Positions 1 to 10,151 of a DNA stretch of 64,000 nucleotides are shown here, piece after piece; the stretch's first letter is position 1, and every line of letters begins with the position of its first letter. The stretch comes from Platanthera guangdongensis (taxonomy: Eukaryota > Streptophyta > Magnoliopsida > Asparagales > Orchidaceae). Under the pieces are notes generated by a model that was given only the letters and a program-made list of their open reading frames with translations, made no database searches and had not been told where the DNA came from. Both the position numbers and the translations under genes were made by a program. The DNA is taken from assembly GCA_039583875.1 (NCBI GenBank), contig CM077162.1, forward strand, positions 65,097,259 through 65,161,258, in the 5' to 3' direction.

Positions 1-302
1 TGGCTCGCTCACGCTCTTCTATGATTAAGTTGAGAACTTCTTCGTGTGTGAGCCTTTCATCGAGGCCTACTACTTCAGAGCAGTTATGGTGATTTTAAGC
101 TTCAAGTTCTCTAGAAGGATGATCTTCACAGTCTTGAATATCCGCATGGGGGTCCTACCTCAAGCATGTTGACATACAAGTGAGTGGAAACTTGACCGAT
201 GTGCCCCCCAAGGGTCGTCCCTTCTATAGTGCGGGCAACTTCTCCCGTCATAGTCTCTAGTCACGAGTACCGCTGTGTTGAGGGTACTGTCTGCCATACT
301 CT
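1..302. other. Unassigned sequence left of Copia pol fragment
   Basis: I recognise no domain here. Homology to Copia RT begins at about 303. Read on the minus strand, 1-100 encodes a short open peptide containing GLDERLTHEEVLNL, and 160-345 is also open, but neither resembles a family I can name. It is probably a fragment of another transposable element joined to a 5'-truncated pol. Nothing else was seen. Confidence 0.3.
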
Positions 303-1315
303 CAAGGATAAATATAGGCAAGACATTATTCTTAAGGGAAGTCAAGGTTAAGATTATCCTAGTCCAAATTTATGTTGATGACATAATTTTGGGGTCTACT
401 GATAATGGCCTATGCAAAAAAATGCTAAACTTATGCCAGGGTAAGTTGAGATGAGCAGTATGGGTGAACTCAAGTTTTTCTCGGGTTTCCAAGTTAAGCA
501 ATCTGAGGATGGTTTATTTATCTCCCAATCTAATTTCACCAAGTAGTTAATCAAAAAATTTATAATAGATGGTGCCTCCATCATAAAATCTCCTATAGGG
601 TCAAGTATGTCACTAGACAAGGATGAGAGTGGCAAGCCAGTTGATGAAACCTTATATAGAGGCATAATTGTCTCCCTCCTATATTTAACTGGTAATAGAC
701 CAGATATTATATTTGCTATATGTGTTTGTGCTAGGTACCAGACTTGCCTTAAAGAATCTCACTACTCAGCTACAAAGAGGATTCTAAGATATCTTAAATG
801 GCACACCAGATCTTGGCCTTTGGTACCATATGAATGATGATTTTGAACTAACAGACTATTCAGATGTAGATTTTGCATGTTGCAAAGATGATAGAAAGAG
901 TTCTTCTGGTACTTGCCAAGTTCTAGGGAGAAGGTTAGTATCGTGGAGTAGTAAAAGAGCAAACAAGTGTAGCAATCTCCACTGCAGAATCTAATACATC
1001 TCAACAGGGAGTTGTTGTACACAGCTCATATGGATCTACCATCAAATTCAGGATTATAATATCTAGCTAGGTAAAACTCCTATGTTCTATGACTCTTCTA
1101 GTGCTATTTCAATAGCTAAGAATCCTATATCACACAACATGACCAAATTAATAGAAATAAAATATAATTTCATAAGAGAGCATGTTTAGAAAGAAGATAT
1201 CAGTCTTTAGTTTGTCCCCACATGCAGATAAGTGTCTGACATCTTCACTAAGACTTTTGATGAAACCAAGTTTAATTTCTTCAAGTTTGAATTAGGAAAG
1301 TTAAATTTGAAGTAA
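303..1315 (+). pseudogene. pol: Copia pol fragment: RT C-terminus and RNase H (Element A)
   Basis: Encodes the C-terminal part of Copia reverse transcriptase and its RNase H. Visible are the YVDD catalytic box (about 371-382), [26 protein letters not shown]-like and CVCARY segments, and RNase H landmarks YSDVDFACCKDDRKSSSGTC and QLIWI. The reading ends with DIFTK and a stop at 1313-1315, the normal Copia pol end. It is broken by several in-frame stops and frameshifts (for example a stop at the codon before LIKKF near 545 and a frameshift after 837). The most similar sequence in the window is the pol of Element B on the opposite strand. The palm and fingers of RT, integrase, protease and gag are missing. 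Confidence 0.85.
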
Positions 1316-1695
1316 CTAGAAAATTTTAATTACTATAAGCTATTATTGTAATTCAATATAGAACTTTCTATATGTGCTTTTGGAAGCTAATCATTTTGCA
1401 AGAGAACTTAAAGAAGAAAAAGGTCAACTGACATGACGTCGAATGAAGTGTCAGGTGTTGAGTCAACATTTGGGGTCAAGTGAGAGATATTGGCGTTGAA
1501 TGAGACGTCTGGGTGTTGAGTGGACATTTTTGGCATCGAATGGACTCGATGCAAATATTCTGACAAGTCAAAAAGCATCAAATTTATCAGGTTAAATTAC
1601 AACCATCCAACTAAATTGTAAATCATGCTTAGGTACGCGCCTCTCCACCTTCTTGGGTAGAGTAGGGTATTAGTAGAAATCATGTCTAGTCTAAA
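1316..1695 (+). other. pol-ORF3 spacer of Element A
   Basis: No ORF. The part at about 1430-1560 contains several copies of motifs such as GTTGAGT and GGCGTTGAATGAG. These resemble the GTTGAGTGAAG / CACTCAACGCC repeats in the LTRs of this family (17200-17850, 30770-31150). Element B has an analogous spacer carrying its own LTR motif. The spacer is cut at 1695 by insertion of Element B and continues at 14353. Confidence 0.5.
1691..1695. repeat. Probable target-site duplication of Element B, left (CTAAA)
   Basis: CTAAA here and ATAAA at 14353-14357 flank Element B and match at 4 of 5 bases, as expected for a 5-bp Copia duplication that has since mutated. Joining the flanks links the pol spacer of Element A to its ORF3. 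Confidence 0.6.
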
Positions 1696-2400
1696 TGAAA
1701 ATGTTTTAAGTTGTCTTACCTAAATCACCTAGAGGGGGGTGAATAGGTGAGTTGTGCATTTTTTGCGGAATAAAAACTTTAACAATCTATGCACAGAGAA
1801 TGAAATCAAGCAATCACAGACGACAACAAGAATTATAGTGGTTCCCCAACCTTGGGTATATCCACTTTCCACTCACTGATCTAGCAAAGCACTAGACTCG
1901 GCTACTCCACTAATCTCGGATTGAAACAACGTTCCTACAACTCGATCCCGAATCTGGATCTACACTCGGAAGATAAAACTTCCTACAATAACTCAGAGAA
2001 AATAACTCCTACAACTCGGAGAAAGATCTCCAACAAGAATAAAATGAAATAGCAAATACAAACAGTGATTTATTCTCAGATCTGAAATCCTTCTACATGT
2101 TCTTCTTTCTTTGAGCTTTGCGGCTTTATTAGAATTTGTTGAAGAAGAATCGGTAATCTCTGGATCTGAAAATCTCTAGACTCACACGATCAAGTAGAAG
2201 ATCTGTCGTTGAAAATAAACTCGATCTGTGAATCAACTTCTCTGAATATGTCTTAATCGAAAGCGCTTAGGCGATGAAGAAGAAGATCCGTGGCTCTCGA
2301 TTTGGAAATAAAAATCGGATTCAGAAAACTTGGAATTTCTTCTTGTGGTGGCTGAAATTCTTCTTAAAATCTTCTTAGGGTTAGTCGAAAATGAGAAGTC

Positions 2401-2408
2401 CTTTTATA
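2401..2408 (-). promoter_or_regulatory. TATA box of Element B 3' LTR
   Basis: TATAAAAG on the minus strand, about 120 bp downstream (element sense) of the CTCGAG array. The same box is at 13260-13267 in the other LTR (CCTATAAAAGG). Confidence 0.6.
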
Positions 2409-2529
2409 AGATTACCCTAACGGTCATAATCAGCATTAATGACATCCACGTGGACCAATCACGTGTTAATGATGTTTGAAATAACCATCTGTCTGGACTT
2501 AGCAATTTTCAGAAAAATCAGAACGGGTG

Positions 2530-3160
2530 TTCTCGAGAAGAAGGCTTTTACTCGAGAACAAATGAATTCTGTTACTCGAGAAAAATACAGAAGTTCTCAA
2601 GAAGAAGACTTAGAGAAAATTGATGTGGAGAAAGAAAGCTGCTTTCTCGATAAAGAAGTAAATTACTCGAGAAAAATAGTTTATAGTTCTTGAGAAGAAT
2701 TATTTTGGTACTCGAGAACAAAAAGCTGTCTCGGGAACAATACTTAGAAAAATATATGGAGGTAGAAAACTGCAGTGTCGAGATTGAAAAGAAGTACTCG
2801 AGAAAGATGATGTTTTGTTCTCGAGAAGAAACATCCTGGTACTCGAGAACAAATAGTTATCTTGAGAACAAAAGTTTGGCTCTCGAGAAAAGTACACTGG
2901 GTCTCGACAAATACCTTCTGCATCTCGAGAAAAGAAGATAGTCTTCTCGAGAATAATATTGGTCTTCTCGAGAAAAAGACTTGGAAAATATTTGTCTAGA
3001 AAACAAACATCCCGAGAAGAAATGTCATATATTACTCGAGAACAAAAGCCTTTCTCGAGAACAGCAAGAAGCTTTCTCGAGAACAACTTCTGTTACTCGA
3101 AATGAAGACAAGTCTTACTCGAGAATAATCATAAGTCCTTCTCGAGTACAAATATAGTAC
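2530..3160. repeat. CTCGAG palindrome array in Element B 3' LTR
   Basis: About 17 copies of (T)TCTCGAGAA or ACTCGAGAA in about 630 bp, with further copies mutated at one base. Spacing is irregular, roughly 15-60 bp. CTCGAG is self-complementary and contains a CpG. The array lies directly upstream of the LTR TATA box. Short open frames through it on both strands are products of the repeat. Confidence 0.85.
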
Positions 3161-3489
3161 TCGATAAAAAGACTTATACTTTTTCTGAAAACTTAAAATC
3201 TTCATTCTTCATAAAAAAACAGAATCCATCTTTTCTCTTGCCCTTAGTGCTTGAAAAGGAAGTTCCCAATAGAGAGGCTACACATGTGTCAACACCATGG
3301 ATCACACAATGAGGGATTACATTGTATGGTCCTGTGTTTGGAGACTCATTGTAGACTAATATTGGTCTACACTTAGCAATTAAGTCCGGTAAACACTTAA
3401 CAAAAAAAGCATCAAATATAAACTTAATTCATCTTAGTTTAAGGGTGACTTCATACAAATCTGAGCTATTGTGCATGCAATACCCAATA

Positions 3490-3698
3490 ATCTCCCCCTA
3501 TTTATAGAAGTCAGAACCCTCTACACTAAGGTGAATTACATTAAGAGAAAATCACATAAAGATACAAATAGAATGAAAATTTAGAGACATGCAATAATAT
3601 GTAAAAATCAGATCAGAATTAGAAGTTCATATAAGTAGAAAATTGTCCCAGATAATTAATTTCTATAATTTCAAAAATGAACTTCCATCATCTTCAGT
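3490..3698 (-). other. 3' noncoding and polypurine tract of Element B
   Basis: In element sense the sequence next to the 3' LTR reads TATAAATAGGGGGAGAT. The AGGGGGAGA part (3491-3500) is the expected polypurine tract for plus-strand priming. The rest, between the ORF3 stop (3699-3701) and the tract, is AT-rich and has no ORF. Confidence 0.75.
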
Positions 3699-6407
3699 TT
3701 ACTGATCCTGTGAATGTTGCTTTCCTTGTCTCTCTTGCTTGTCCTGTTGTCTCTTCTGATAACTGAATGGCTTGGGAAAGTACTTAGGAGGTCTAGGTGG
3801 AGCATTAGGATTATTTTTGCCATGAATTCTGTCATAAATCCTTCTCTTTGTAAGAGACTTCTCATATAATTCCCATTCATATGAACTTTAGTGCAACCTT
3901 CTGTTCTCATTGAAGTCAACCACTAGATTTAAAGTTTCAAGAATGAGAGACTTAGAAGTAGGGCTCCAAACTTCAGCATATTCTTGAGTTCTTTTCCCTT
4001 CAGCTTCTGGATGTGGAGTTGATCTACTTGCAGACGCTCCATCACCATATTTTATTCTCTTGGCTTTTTGAACTTCTGCAGGATAAGGAGGCAATCCTGT
4101 TTGTTCAGATTCCCATACCTATTCATACACATCAGGAGGAGGTCCTTCATAGTAATCTGGAGGAGGTCCTTCAAAGTATGTTGGACGAGGTCCTTCAAAA
4201 TAGTCTGGAGGAGGAGAGAAAGTAGTCCTGTTGACATCTAGATTTGCACAAGGAGGAGCATTTGGAGGAGGAGAGAAAGTAGGCCTGTTGACATCTAGAT
4301 TTACAGGAGGAGGAGCATTTGGATCCATAGCAAATTCAGGGAACAACTGATTGTGCATCTATACAGAAGTATCATAAGTATATAACTTGGTACTCTTGAC
4401 TCTTTGAGGACAGATGTCTGAATTTCTTTTAACTGATCTTCCCTTTGATTTTTCATAGTTGCAGCTTGTTTATCTAGCAATTCCTTCACTTTATACTCCC
4501 CCTTTCTGACTTTTATAGAGAGGGTGTTGATGACATCTTATTTGAATTTGTCATCCTCTTCACAATTTTTAAAGTTTCTTTCATCACCTCTCTTGTCTAG
4601 GAGAATTTGATTATTAGCAAGGGTCACTGATTGATCCATAACAGCGCCAATGCTAGTAATAGTGTGATCAATAGCCTTGCCAACTATTTGTAGAAGCCTT
4701 TTAAATTCATCTGTATTGTCTTGGATTTCAGCAAATTCTCGACTCATTTATTTTTTTAAAGCACTTACTTTGTCAGTGACAACCTTCAGAGAATCATCAA
4801 AGTACTTTCTCTGAGCAGCAAGCATTGCTTCATTTTTTTGTAGAATTGTACCTTCAGGAAAGACTTCTTGCTGAGGAGATGGAGGAGGCTGAGCAGGAAC
4901 AGTCCATGGAAGTATTTCTTCAATTGCAACAGTAGAAGTAGAGGCTTTCCTTCTGTGTACTGTGCTGATTTCATCTTCATTAATTGTTGGCAGAATAGTT
5001 GGAATCTGAAAATGAAGACTGGGAAGTCTTTGTTCAACAACTTCAACTAGAATTTCATCATCTGAGTCATGGATGGAGACTACTTCATCATCATGCATAT
5101 CTTCAGCAAGAGACTTATCAGCTTCATATACAGGACATTGATCAGCTGGGGAGAGGATTCTTCATGATCTAGAGACTGTGCAGGAGTTGGGAAATTTTCT
5201 AGTTGAGCAGAAGATGATTTTGCTGGGGTTACTGTCGAAGACTTAGGAGATGGAGGAAGATCTTCAGTAACAGGGAAGAGGGGTGCTGAGGAAGATAATT
5301 CCTCTATCATTCTGTTGATATAATATTCAGTAGATAAAAGATGAGCTTGAGTCTGGGCATTTATCAGATTTTTAGCATCTGGAATTTCTTAAGCAGCAGG
5401 AAATCCCGAGTCTGTATGCATCAAAGTGGAAGAAGCAACAACAAAAGTAGGGGTAGATGGAAGATCTGTAGCAGCAGGGGTAGATGGAATCTCTTCTGAA
5501 GCTAAGTTAGCAGCAGCAGAAGTAGTCACTTAGACATGAATTTCTGGAGCAGCAGCTGGAACAACCTGAGGAGGAATGGCTGAGACAGCAGGAGCTTTAG
5601 GTGGCTGGACTGAGACAGATGGTGCAGGCTCCCCCACAATAACTGAATCAATTATTTGATGTGAAGGAGTAGATGGGGTCCTGTCCACCTCTTCTATGTC
5701 CTCGGCAGTTTTATCTGACTTCTGTAATTTGACCTCCCATCTCTGGATGGACATAATGGAAACATTTTCATGTGGTGGAGGGCTGTGCCATTTTTCATGG
5801 GAAAAACAATTGGATTCATCTGATTTAGGTAAAGGGAAATAATTCTTCCATAGTTGGGGCTCTTAATGCATGCCTTTATCTTCTCAAAAAACATCATTCC
5901 CCACTGAAACTTCTTTCTACATATAACATCAGTCATTAAATCAAAGAATTCTAGAGTAATGTAACTTATAGAACTTGTTCTGCACAGAAGGACTTTTCCT
6001 AGGATGTCAGCCAATAGCTTGCTCTCTGCATTCATATATTGCCTTCTGATTGTGTTAGAGGACTGAGGAATACCACAGAATCTATATGCTCTCTCATAAT
6101 CACTGCATATTAAATCATATTCCATATCTATGACTGGAAGTTGCAGAAGTTGAGAAATAGGCAGAGCAGACATTTTTATCTTGATACTCTTAACTTTAGA
6201 CTCCATTAATTTGCCATTTCTCTTAATCTTGGAATTCTGGAAGAATTCTTCTACTTCAGAAGTGAACATTTTGCAAGGATGTTCAAGAATAAATGACAAA
6301 CTGGCTGTGTCTAGTAGAAGAAGAATATTTCTGAAATCGTCTGATATCTCTGCAATCCCGGAAGAACAGAGTTCACTTCCGATCCCTAGCTTTGAGGATG
6401 AAGCCAT
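3699..6407 (-). pseudogene. ORF3 (env-position ORF) of Element B, putative plant transposon protein
   Basis: An extra ORF of about 900 codons downstream of pol on the same strand. I prefer the start at 6405-6407 (MASSSKLGIG) over an upstream in-frame start. The N-terminal 250 residues contain EVEEFFQNSKI, KIKMSALPISQLLQLP and LLADILGKVLL, a pattern I recognise from the Pfam 'putative plant transposon protein' domain (PF20167, from memory). Next come an acidic, Ser/Pro-rich linker, a probable coiled coil (about 4540-4800) and proline-rich peptide repeats (4119-4358). The C-terminus contains PPKYFPKPFSYQKRQ, ending at the stop at 3699-3701. Homologous ORFs follow pol in Elements A and D. No clear signal peptide or transmembrane segment was seen, so calling it an envelope rests only on position. 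Several frameshifts and stops interrupt it (near 5690, 5310-5100, 4740, 4360, 3888). Confidence 0.75.
4119..4358 (-). repeat. Proline-rich tandem coding repeats inside ORF3 of Element B
   Basis: Two adjoining arrays. A 24-bp unit repeated three times (about 4136-4210) encodes DYFEGPxP-like peptides, and a 57-bp unit repeated twice (about 4209-4325) encodes NAPPxxNLDVNRxTFSPPP. Both stay in frame, suggesting expansion while the ORF was coding. Confidence 0.7.
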
Positions 6408-6544
6408 TGTTGAAGAGAGATCGATCTTTGCTGGTCGGCGATGAGAAAAGTGACATGCGGCAAATGACGGAGACGGGGAAGACAAAGCGGCTTTTCTCGA
6501 GAAGGGTTTTGAAATCAAGACAAAAAGTCTCTTGGATTTATTTC

Positions 6545-6552
6545 TATTTATA
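6545..6552 (-). promoter_or_regulatory. Putative internal promoter TATA box for ORF3 of Element B
   Basis: TATAAATA (followed by G) on the minus strand lies 138 bp upstream of the ORF3 ATG at 6407 and about 110 bp downstream of the internal CTCGAG array (6660-6895). The array-TATA order mirrors the LTR of the same element. That it drives ORF3 is inference. Confidence 0.45.
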
Positions 6553-6659
6553 TTTACCACTAATTTTAATGATTTAACATATAAATAATCATTAAAAATA
6601 CATGAAAAAGGCGGCTAAGCGCCTGTGTGCTGATATGAAATATTGACCTTGAAGAAGAA

Positions 6660-6895
6660 AATGACACCACATTTCTCGAGAGGAAGAATTGTTCTCGAGA
6701 AGAAATCTAGTAGTACTCGAGTATAATAAGCCTTTGTCTCGAGTAGAAATTAGCCTTGTTCTTGAGTAGAGATATCCTGTTCTCGAGTAGAACATTTCTT
6801 CTCGAGAAATAATCTCTTTGTACTCGAGAAGGAGTTTTGCTGTTCTCGAGAGAAATTTTGTTGTTCTCGAGTAGAATACTTGTACTCGAGAAATG
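6660..6895. repeat. Internal CTCGAG palindrome array upstream of ORF3 (Element B)
   Basis: About ten CTCGAG copies, mostly in TTCTCGAGAA, TACTCGAGAA or TCTCGAGTAGAA contexts, between the end of pol and ORF3. The same motif fills the LTR U3 of this element; one further copy is at about 6496. The rest of 6408-6972 is AT-rich spacer with no real ORF. Confidence 0.8.
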
Positions 6896-6972
6896 AAGTG
6901 CAAAATCTGAAATTTTCTGATTTTTGAAGTAAAATCAGATCTTGACCTTGCCTGTCACCTTTGTCTTCATTA

Positions 6973-8418
6973 TCATTCATCCTTGTTGAGCATACCAATT
7001 TCTATTTTGAAGAACGAGAACTTGGCCTCGTCCAGTGGCTTCGTGAAAATATCTGCAATTTGCCCGTCTGTTTGGACATATTGAAGATCTATGTTCCCAT
7101 GCTCCACATGCTCCCGGATGAAATGGTATCATAGCTCTATATGATTTGTCCGGCTGTGAGAGACTGGATTGTTGGTTATTACAATCGCACTGGAGGATTC
7201 GCAAAATAAGGGACTATTTTGGACTTGCAGATTGTAATCTTCAAGCTGGTTATTTATCCACAACAATTGCGCACAACAACGGCCGGCAGAAATGTATTCT
7301 GGCTCGGCCGTTAAAATTGCGACACAATTCTGCTTTTTGCTCCTCCATGATATGAGCCTCCTTCCAAGGAATTGGCAAGTCCCGGAAGTGCTCTTTCTAT
7401 CATATTTACTACCTACAAAGTCTGCATTTGAAAAACCAATTAGTTCGCAGTCATTACTTCTTGGGTACCATAAGCCAAGATTTGGTGTACCTTTAAGATA
7501 TCTCAAAATCCGATTTGTAGCAGCATTGTGAGATTCCTTAGAGTTCACTTGAAATCTAGCACACACACATGTTGAAAATATTATATCAGGTCTACTAGCA
7601 GTAAGGTAAAGCAATGATCCAATTATGCTTCTGTACTTGGTTTCATTGAAAGGTTTCCCTTTCTCATCCTTGTACAGAGACATAGTTGAACTCATTGGAG
7701 TCCTCATAGAGGTTGCATTCTCCATTACGAATTTCTTAATCAACTCCTTGGTGAATTTTGTCTGAGAGATGAAAATTCCATCTTCAGATTGTTTCACCTG
7801 AATTCCTAAGAAATACTTCAGCTCTCCCATACTGCTCATTTTGAACTTCCCTTGCATAAGTTTGGAAAACTTTTCATAGATGTTGTCGTCAGTAGAGCCA
7901 AATATAATGTCATCGATATAGATTTGCACTAGCAAGATCTTGCCTTTTATTTCCCTAAGAAATAATGTCTTATCTATCTTTCCTCTTGTGAACTTGTTCT
8001 CAAGAAGAAAGTTAGATAGAGTCTCATACCAAGCTCGAGGAGCTTGTTTCAAACCATATAAAGCTTTGAATAAAAGATAGATATGATCAGAAAAGTTAGA
8101 ATCAATGAAACCTGGAGGTTGTTCCACATACACTTCTTCCTTTATGTCAACGTTAAAGAAGGAAGACTTCACGTCCATCTGGTAGATGGTGAAGCCCTTA
8201 AATGCAGTATATGCTAGGAACAACCTAACTGCCTCCAACCTTACCACTGGAGCATATGTCTGGTCGAAGTTGATTCCTTCTTCTTGTCGGTATCCTTTGG
8301 CGACGAGTCTGGCCTTGTTCTTTATGATTGTCCCATCCTCGTCCATCTTGTTCCTGTAAACCCACTTTGTCACGATGAATTTCTTATCTTTGGGTCTTGG
8401 AACAAGCTTCCAGACTTG
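6973..8418 (-). pseudogene. pol: Copia reverse transcriptase and RNase H (Element B pol)
   Basis: Copia RT copies the RNA genome to DNA inside the virus-like particle and RNase H removes the template. In order: [56 protein letters not shown], the catalytic YIDDIIFGS box (about 7905-7932), [20 protein letters not shown], then RNase H with [21 protein letters not shown] and QLLWI. The longest open block is 7129-8373 (414 codons). An in-frame TGA at about 7139 (HIEL*YHF, probably from CGA) precedes the last segment FIREHVE..DIFTKPLDEAKF, which ends at 6973-6975. Another stop near 8418 (QFKP*QVW) separates it from integrase. The first RNase H aspartate appears replaced (FSNADF for the usual YSDADF). 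It is nearly intact, but not functional as read. Confidence 0.93.
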
Positions 8419-9534
8419 TCAAGGCTTGAACTGATTCAATTCTTCTATCATTGCCATTACCCATGATGTGTCTAAGTTTGCTTCCTCAAACTTCTTCGGT
8501 TCGACCTGTGATAGAAAACTCAAAAATAAATTCTCTTTAGCTGTACCTCTACGAGTTCTGACACCATCCCAGGGATCTCCTAAGATTTGGTCCATTGGGT
8601 GATCCTTCAAGTGTCTGAGCTCTAAGGTGCTTGCATCTGGAGCTTCTTCAACCATAAGAGTGACTTCATCAACTTGAATGGTCTCTTCACCTTGATCATC
8701 AACCTCTCCAATTGGGGTTGGAGTGGTGATCTTGATGAACTTTTCACCTTTTTCTTCAATTAGCTCATCCAAGTTTAATTGTTTCAGCTTTGAACTTGCA
8801 TCTTCAATGAATACACTAGAAGAGTTTCCTTGCAGCAAACTCGTCTCATCAAATACAACATGAATAGATTCTTCTACAACCAAAATTTTTCTATTAAAGA
8901 CCATATATGGCTTACTATGGCTACTATACCCTACAAAAATACCTTCAAAACTCTTTTCGCTAAATTTGGTAGTGTGATACTTGTCATTGTTAAGGATGAA
9001 GCACTTGCAGCCAAAGATTCTAAAATATGAAACAGTAGGTTTCCCGCCCTTTAGAAGTTCGTAAGGTGTCTTATTGTGGTTCTTATTTATGAGTGCTCGA
9101 TTTTGCACGTGACATGCAGTGTTGACGGCTTCAGGCCAGAAGTATTCTGATAGTGAGGCATCACTCAACATGGTCCTGCAGGCCTCTATGAGTGTTCTAT
9201 TCCTTCTCTCAGCTACACCGTTCTGTTGAGGAGTACGAGGAGAGGAAAACTCATGAAAGATACCTAAGCTTTCACAAAATTCTGTCATGGCCCAAGACTT
9301 GAACTATATTCCATTATCACTTTTGATTTTGACTACAGAACAGTTGTATTCATTCTGGACCTGCCTAATAAAATTAGTAAAGATATCAAAGGTATCTGAG
9401 TTGTGTTTTACAAAGAACACCCATGCAAAGCTCCAGTAATCATCAACAATAACTAATATATAATCCTTACCTCCCAAGCTTCTAACTTGTACTGGACCGA
9501 ATAAGTCCATATGAAGTAGATGTAAACATCTATT
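8419..9534 (-). pseudogene. pol: Copia integrase (Element B pol)
   Basis: Integrase joins the cDNA to chromosomal DNA. The DD35E residues are present: D in HMDLFGPV (about 9510), D in IKSDNG (about 9315) and E in PQQNGVAERRNRTLIE (about 9225). The C-terminal part has the GKTP-like NKTPYELLKGGKP motif and FGCKCFILNN typical of Copia. A TAG stop at about 9307-9309 (probably CAG to TAG) splits the catalytic core between the second D and the E; the rest (8419-9288) is open for 289 codons and leads into RT. The acidic linker after integrase is normal for this group. Confidence 0.9.
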
Positions 9535-10135
9535 AGAGTCTTTGCCAATAATACTTTTAAAGGTAGCCCTTGTTTGCTGGTCTTTTACACATGTGTGACA
9601 AGGTCTATCTTTAGTGCACTTGACATTTGGGGCATCACATACTAAATTAAGTGAAAATAATTTATTAATGGTTTTGAAATTAATATGTGCTAGTCTCTTG
9701 TGTCATTGGTCACCAAGAGACGCACTATCTTTAGCCAAAAAGCACACTGGTGTAGAAGAGTCTACACAAATGAAATTCAAACAAAATATATTCCTACTAC
9801 GAGTGCCTGATAGAATCATTTACATATTGTCAAAATGATTTTATCAAACACTTGTCTGCATGAAATTCAACAACGTATCCCTTACTATAGAGCTGGCTTA
9901 TGCTTATGAGATTGTGTTCCAATCCTTCAACATAAGCCACATCTGAGAAGGATACACTCCCTTTAGAAATCATACCATAGCCTTTAGTAATTCCTCGGTC
10001 TGAACCTCCAAATATGACCTTTGGCCCGTTCAAGACTAGAGAATAGTTCTGAAGAAGGCTTCTTGTACTGGTCATATGCCGAGAGCATCCACTGTCCAAA
10101 TACCAGATAGGAGTTTTGGTGTCCTTTGGACATAC
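9535..10135 (-). pseudogene. pol: Copia protease and gag-pre-integrase domain (Element B pol)
   Basis: The aspartic protease active site is visible as WYLDSGCSRHMTS (about 10095) and followed by GPKVIFGGSDRGITKGYG, VAYVEGLEHNLISISQL and a stop near 9830. The reading is open from 10135, directly after a TGCAG that follows the gag stop. The gag-pre-integrase zinc-binding segment HKRLAHINFKTI with C-x2-C downstream lies at 9540-9700. It is preceded by an in-frame TGA where related proteins have Trp (LWHKRL). The short interval 9830-9700 is disrupted. Protease and gag are in different frames, see the junction finding. Confidence 0.88.
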
Positions 10136-10151
10136 CTGCAATCACAAATCA
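10136..10151 (-). promoter_or_regulatory. gag stop and splice-acceptor-like gag/pol junction (Element B)
   Basis: Element sense: the gag stop TGA (10149-10151) is followed by a T-rich stretch and TGCAG ending at 10136; protease opens in phase 0 at the next base. The same arrangement occurs in Elements D (42151-42167) and H (61808-61826). Confidence 0.45.

Larger units (their letters stand above)
1696..3489 (-). repeat. 3' LTR of Element B
   Basis: Pairs with 12539-14352. In element sense it starts TATTGGGTATTG (TGTTGGG in the other copy) and ends AAAACATTTTCA. U3 (element sense from 3489 down) holds a dense array of CTCGAG palindromes at 2530-3160. A TATA box follows at 2401-2408. The terminal part contains the C-rich TTCACC..CTCTAGGTG motif seen in the other Copia LTRs here. 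Confidence 0.92.

Noticed and set aside
2439..3086. Glu/Lys/Ser-rich frames in the LTRs of Element B (also 13318-13946)
   Set aside because: Produced by CTCGAGAA repeats. Both strands are open and the frames are not conserved between the two LTRs.
2530..3160. Heat-shock elements (GAAnnTTC) in the CTCGAG array
   Set aside because: TTCTCGAGAA has four bases between TTC and GAA, not two. A formal motif scan could still find individual sites.
4013..4225. Plus-strand frame inside ORF3 of Element B
   Set aside because: Antisense to the proline-rich repeat of ORF3 and explained by it.
3699..6407. ORF3 as a true envelope glycoprotein
   Set aside because: No signal peptide, transmembrane segment or cysteine pattern seen. 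Only the position after pol supports it, so the call is kept as env-position ORF.
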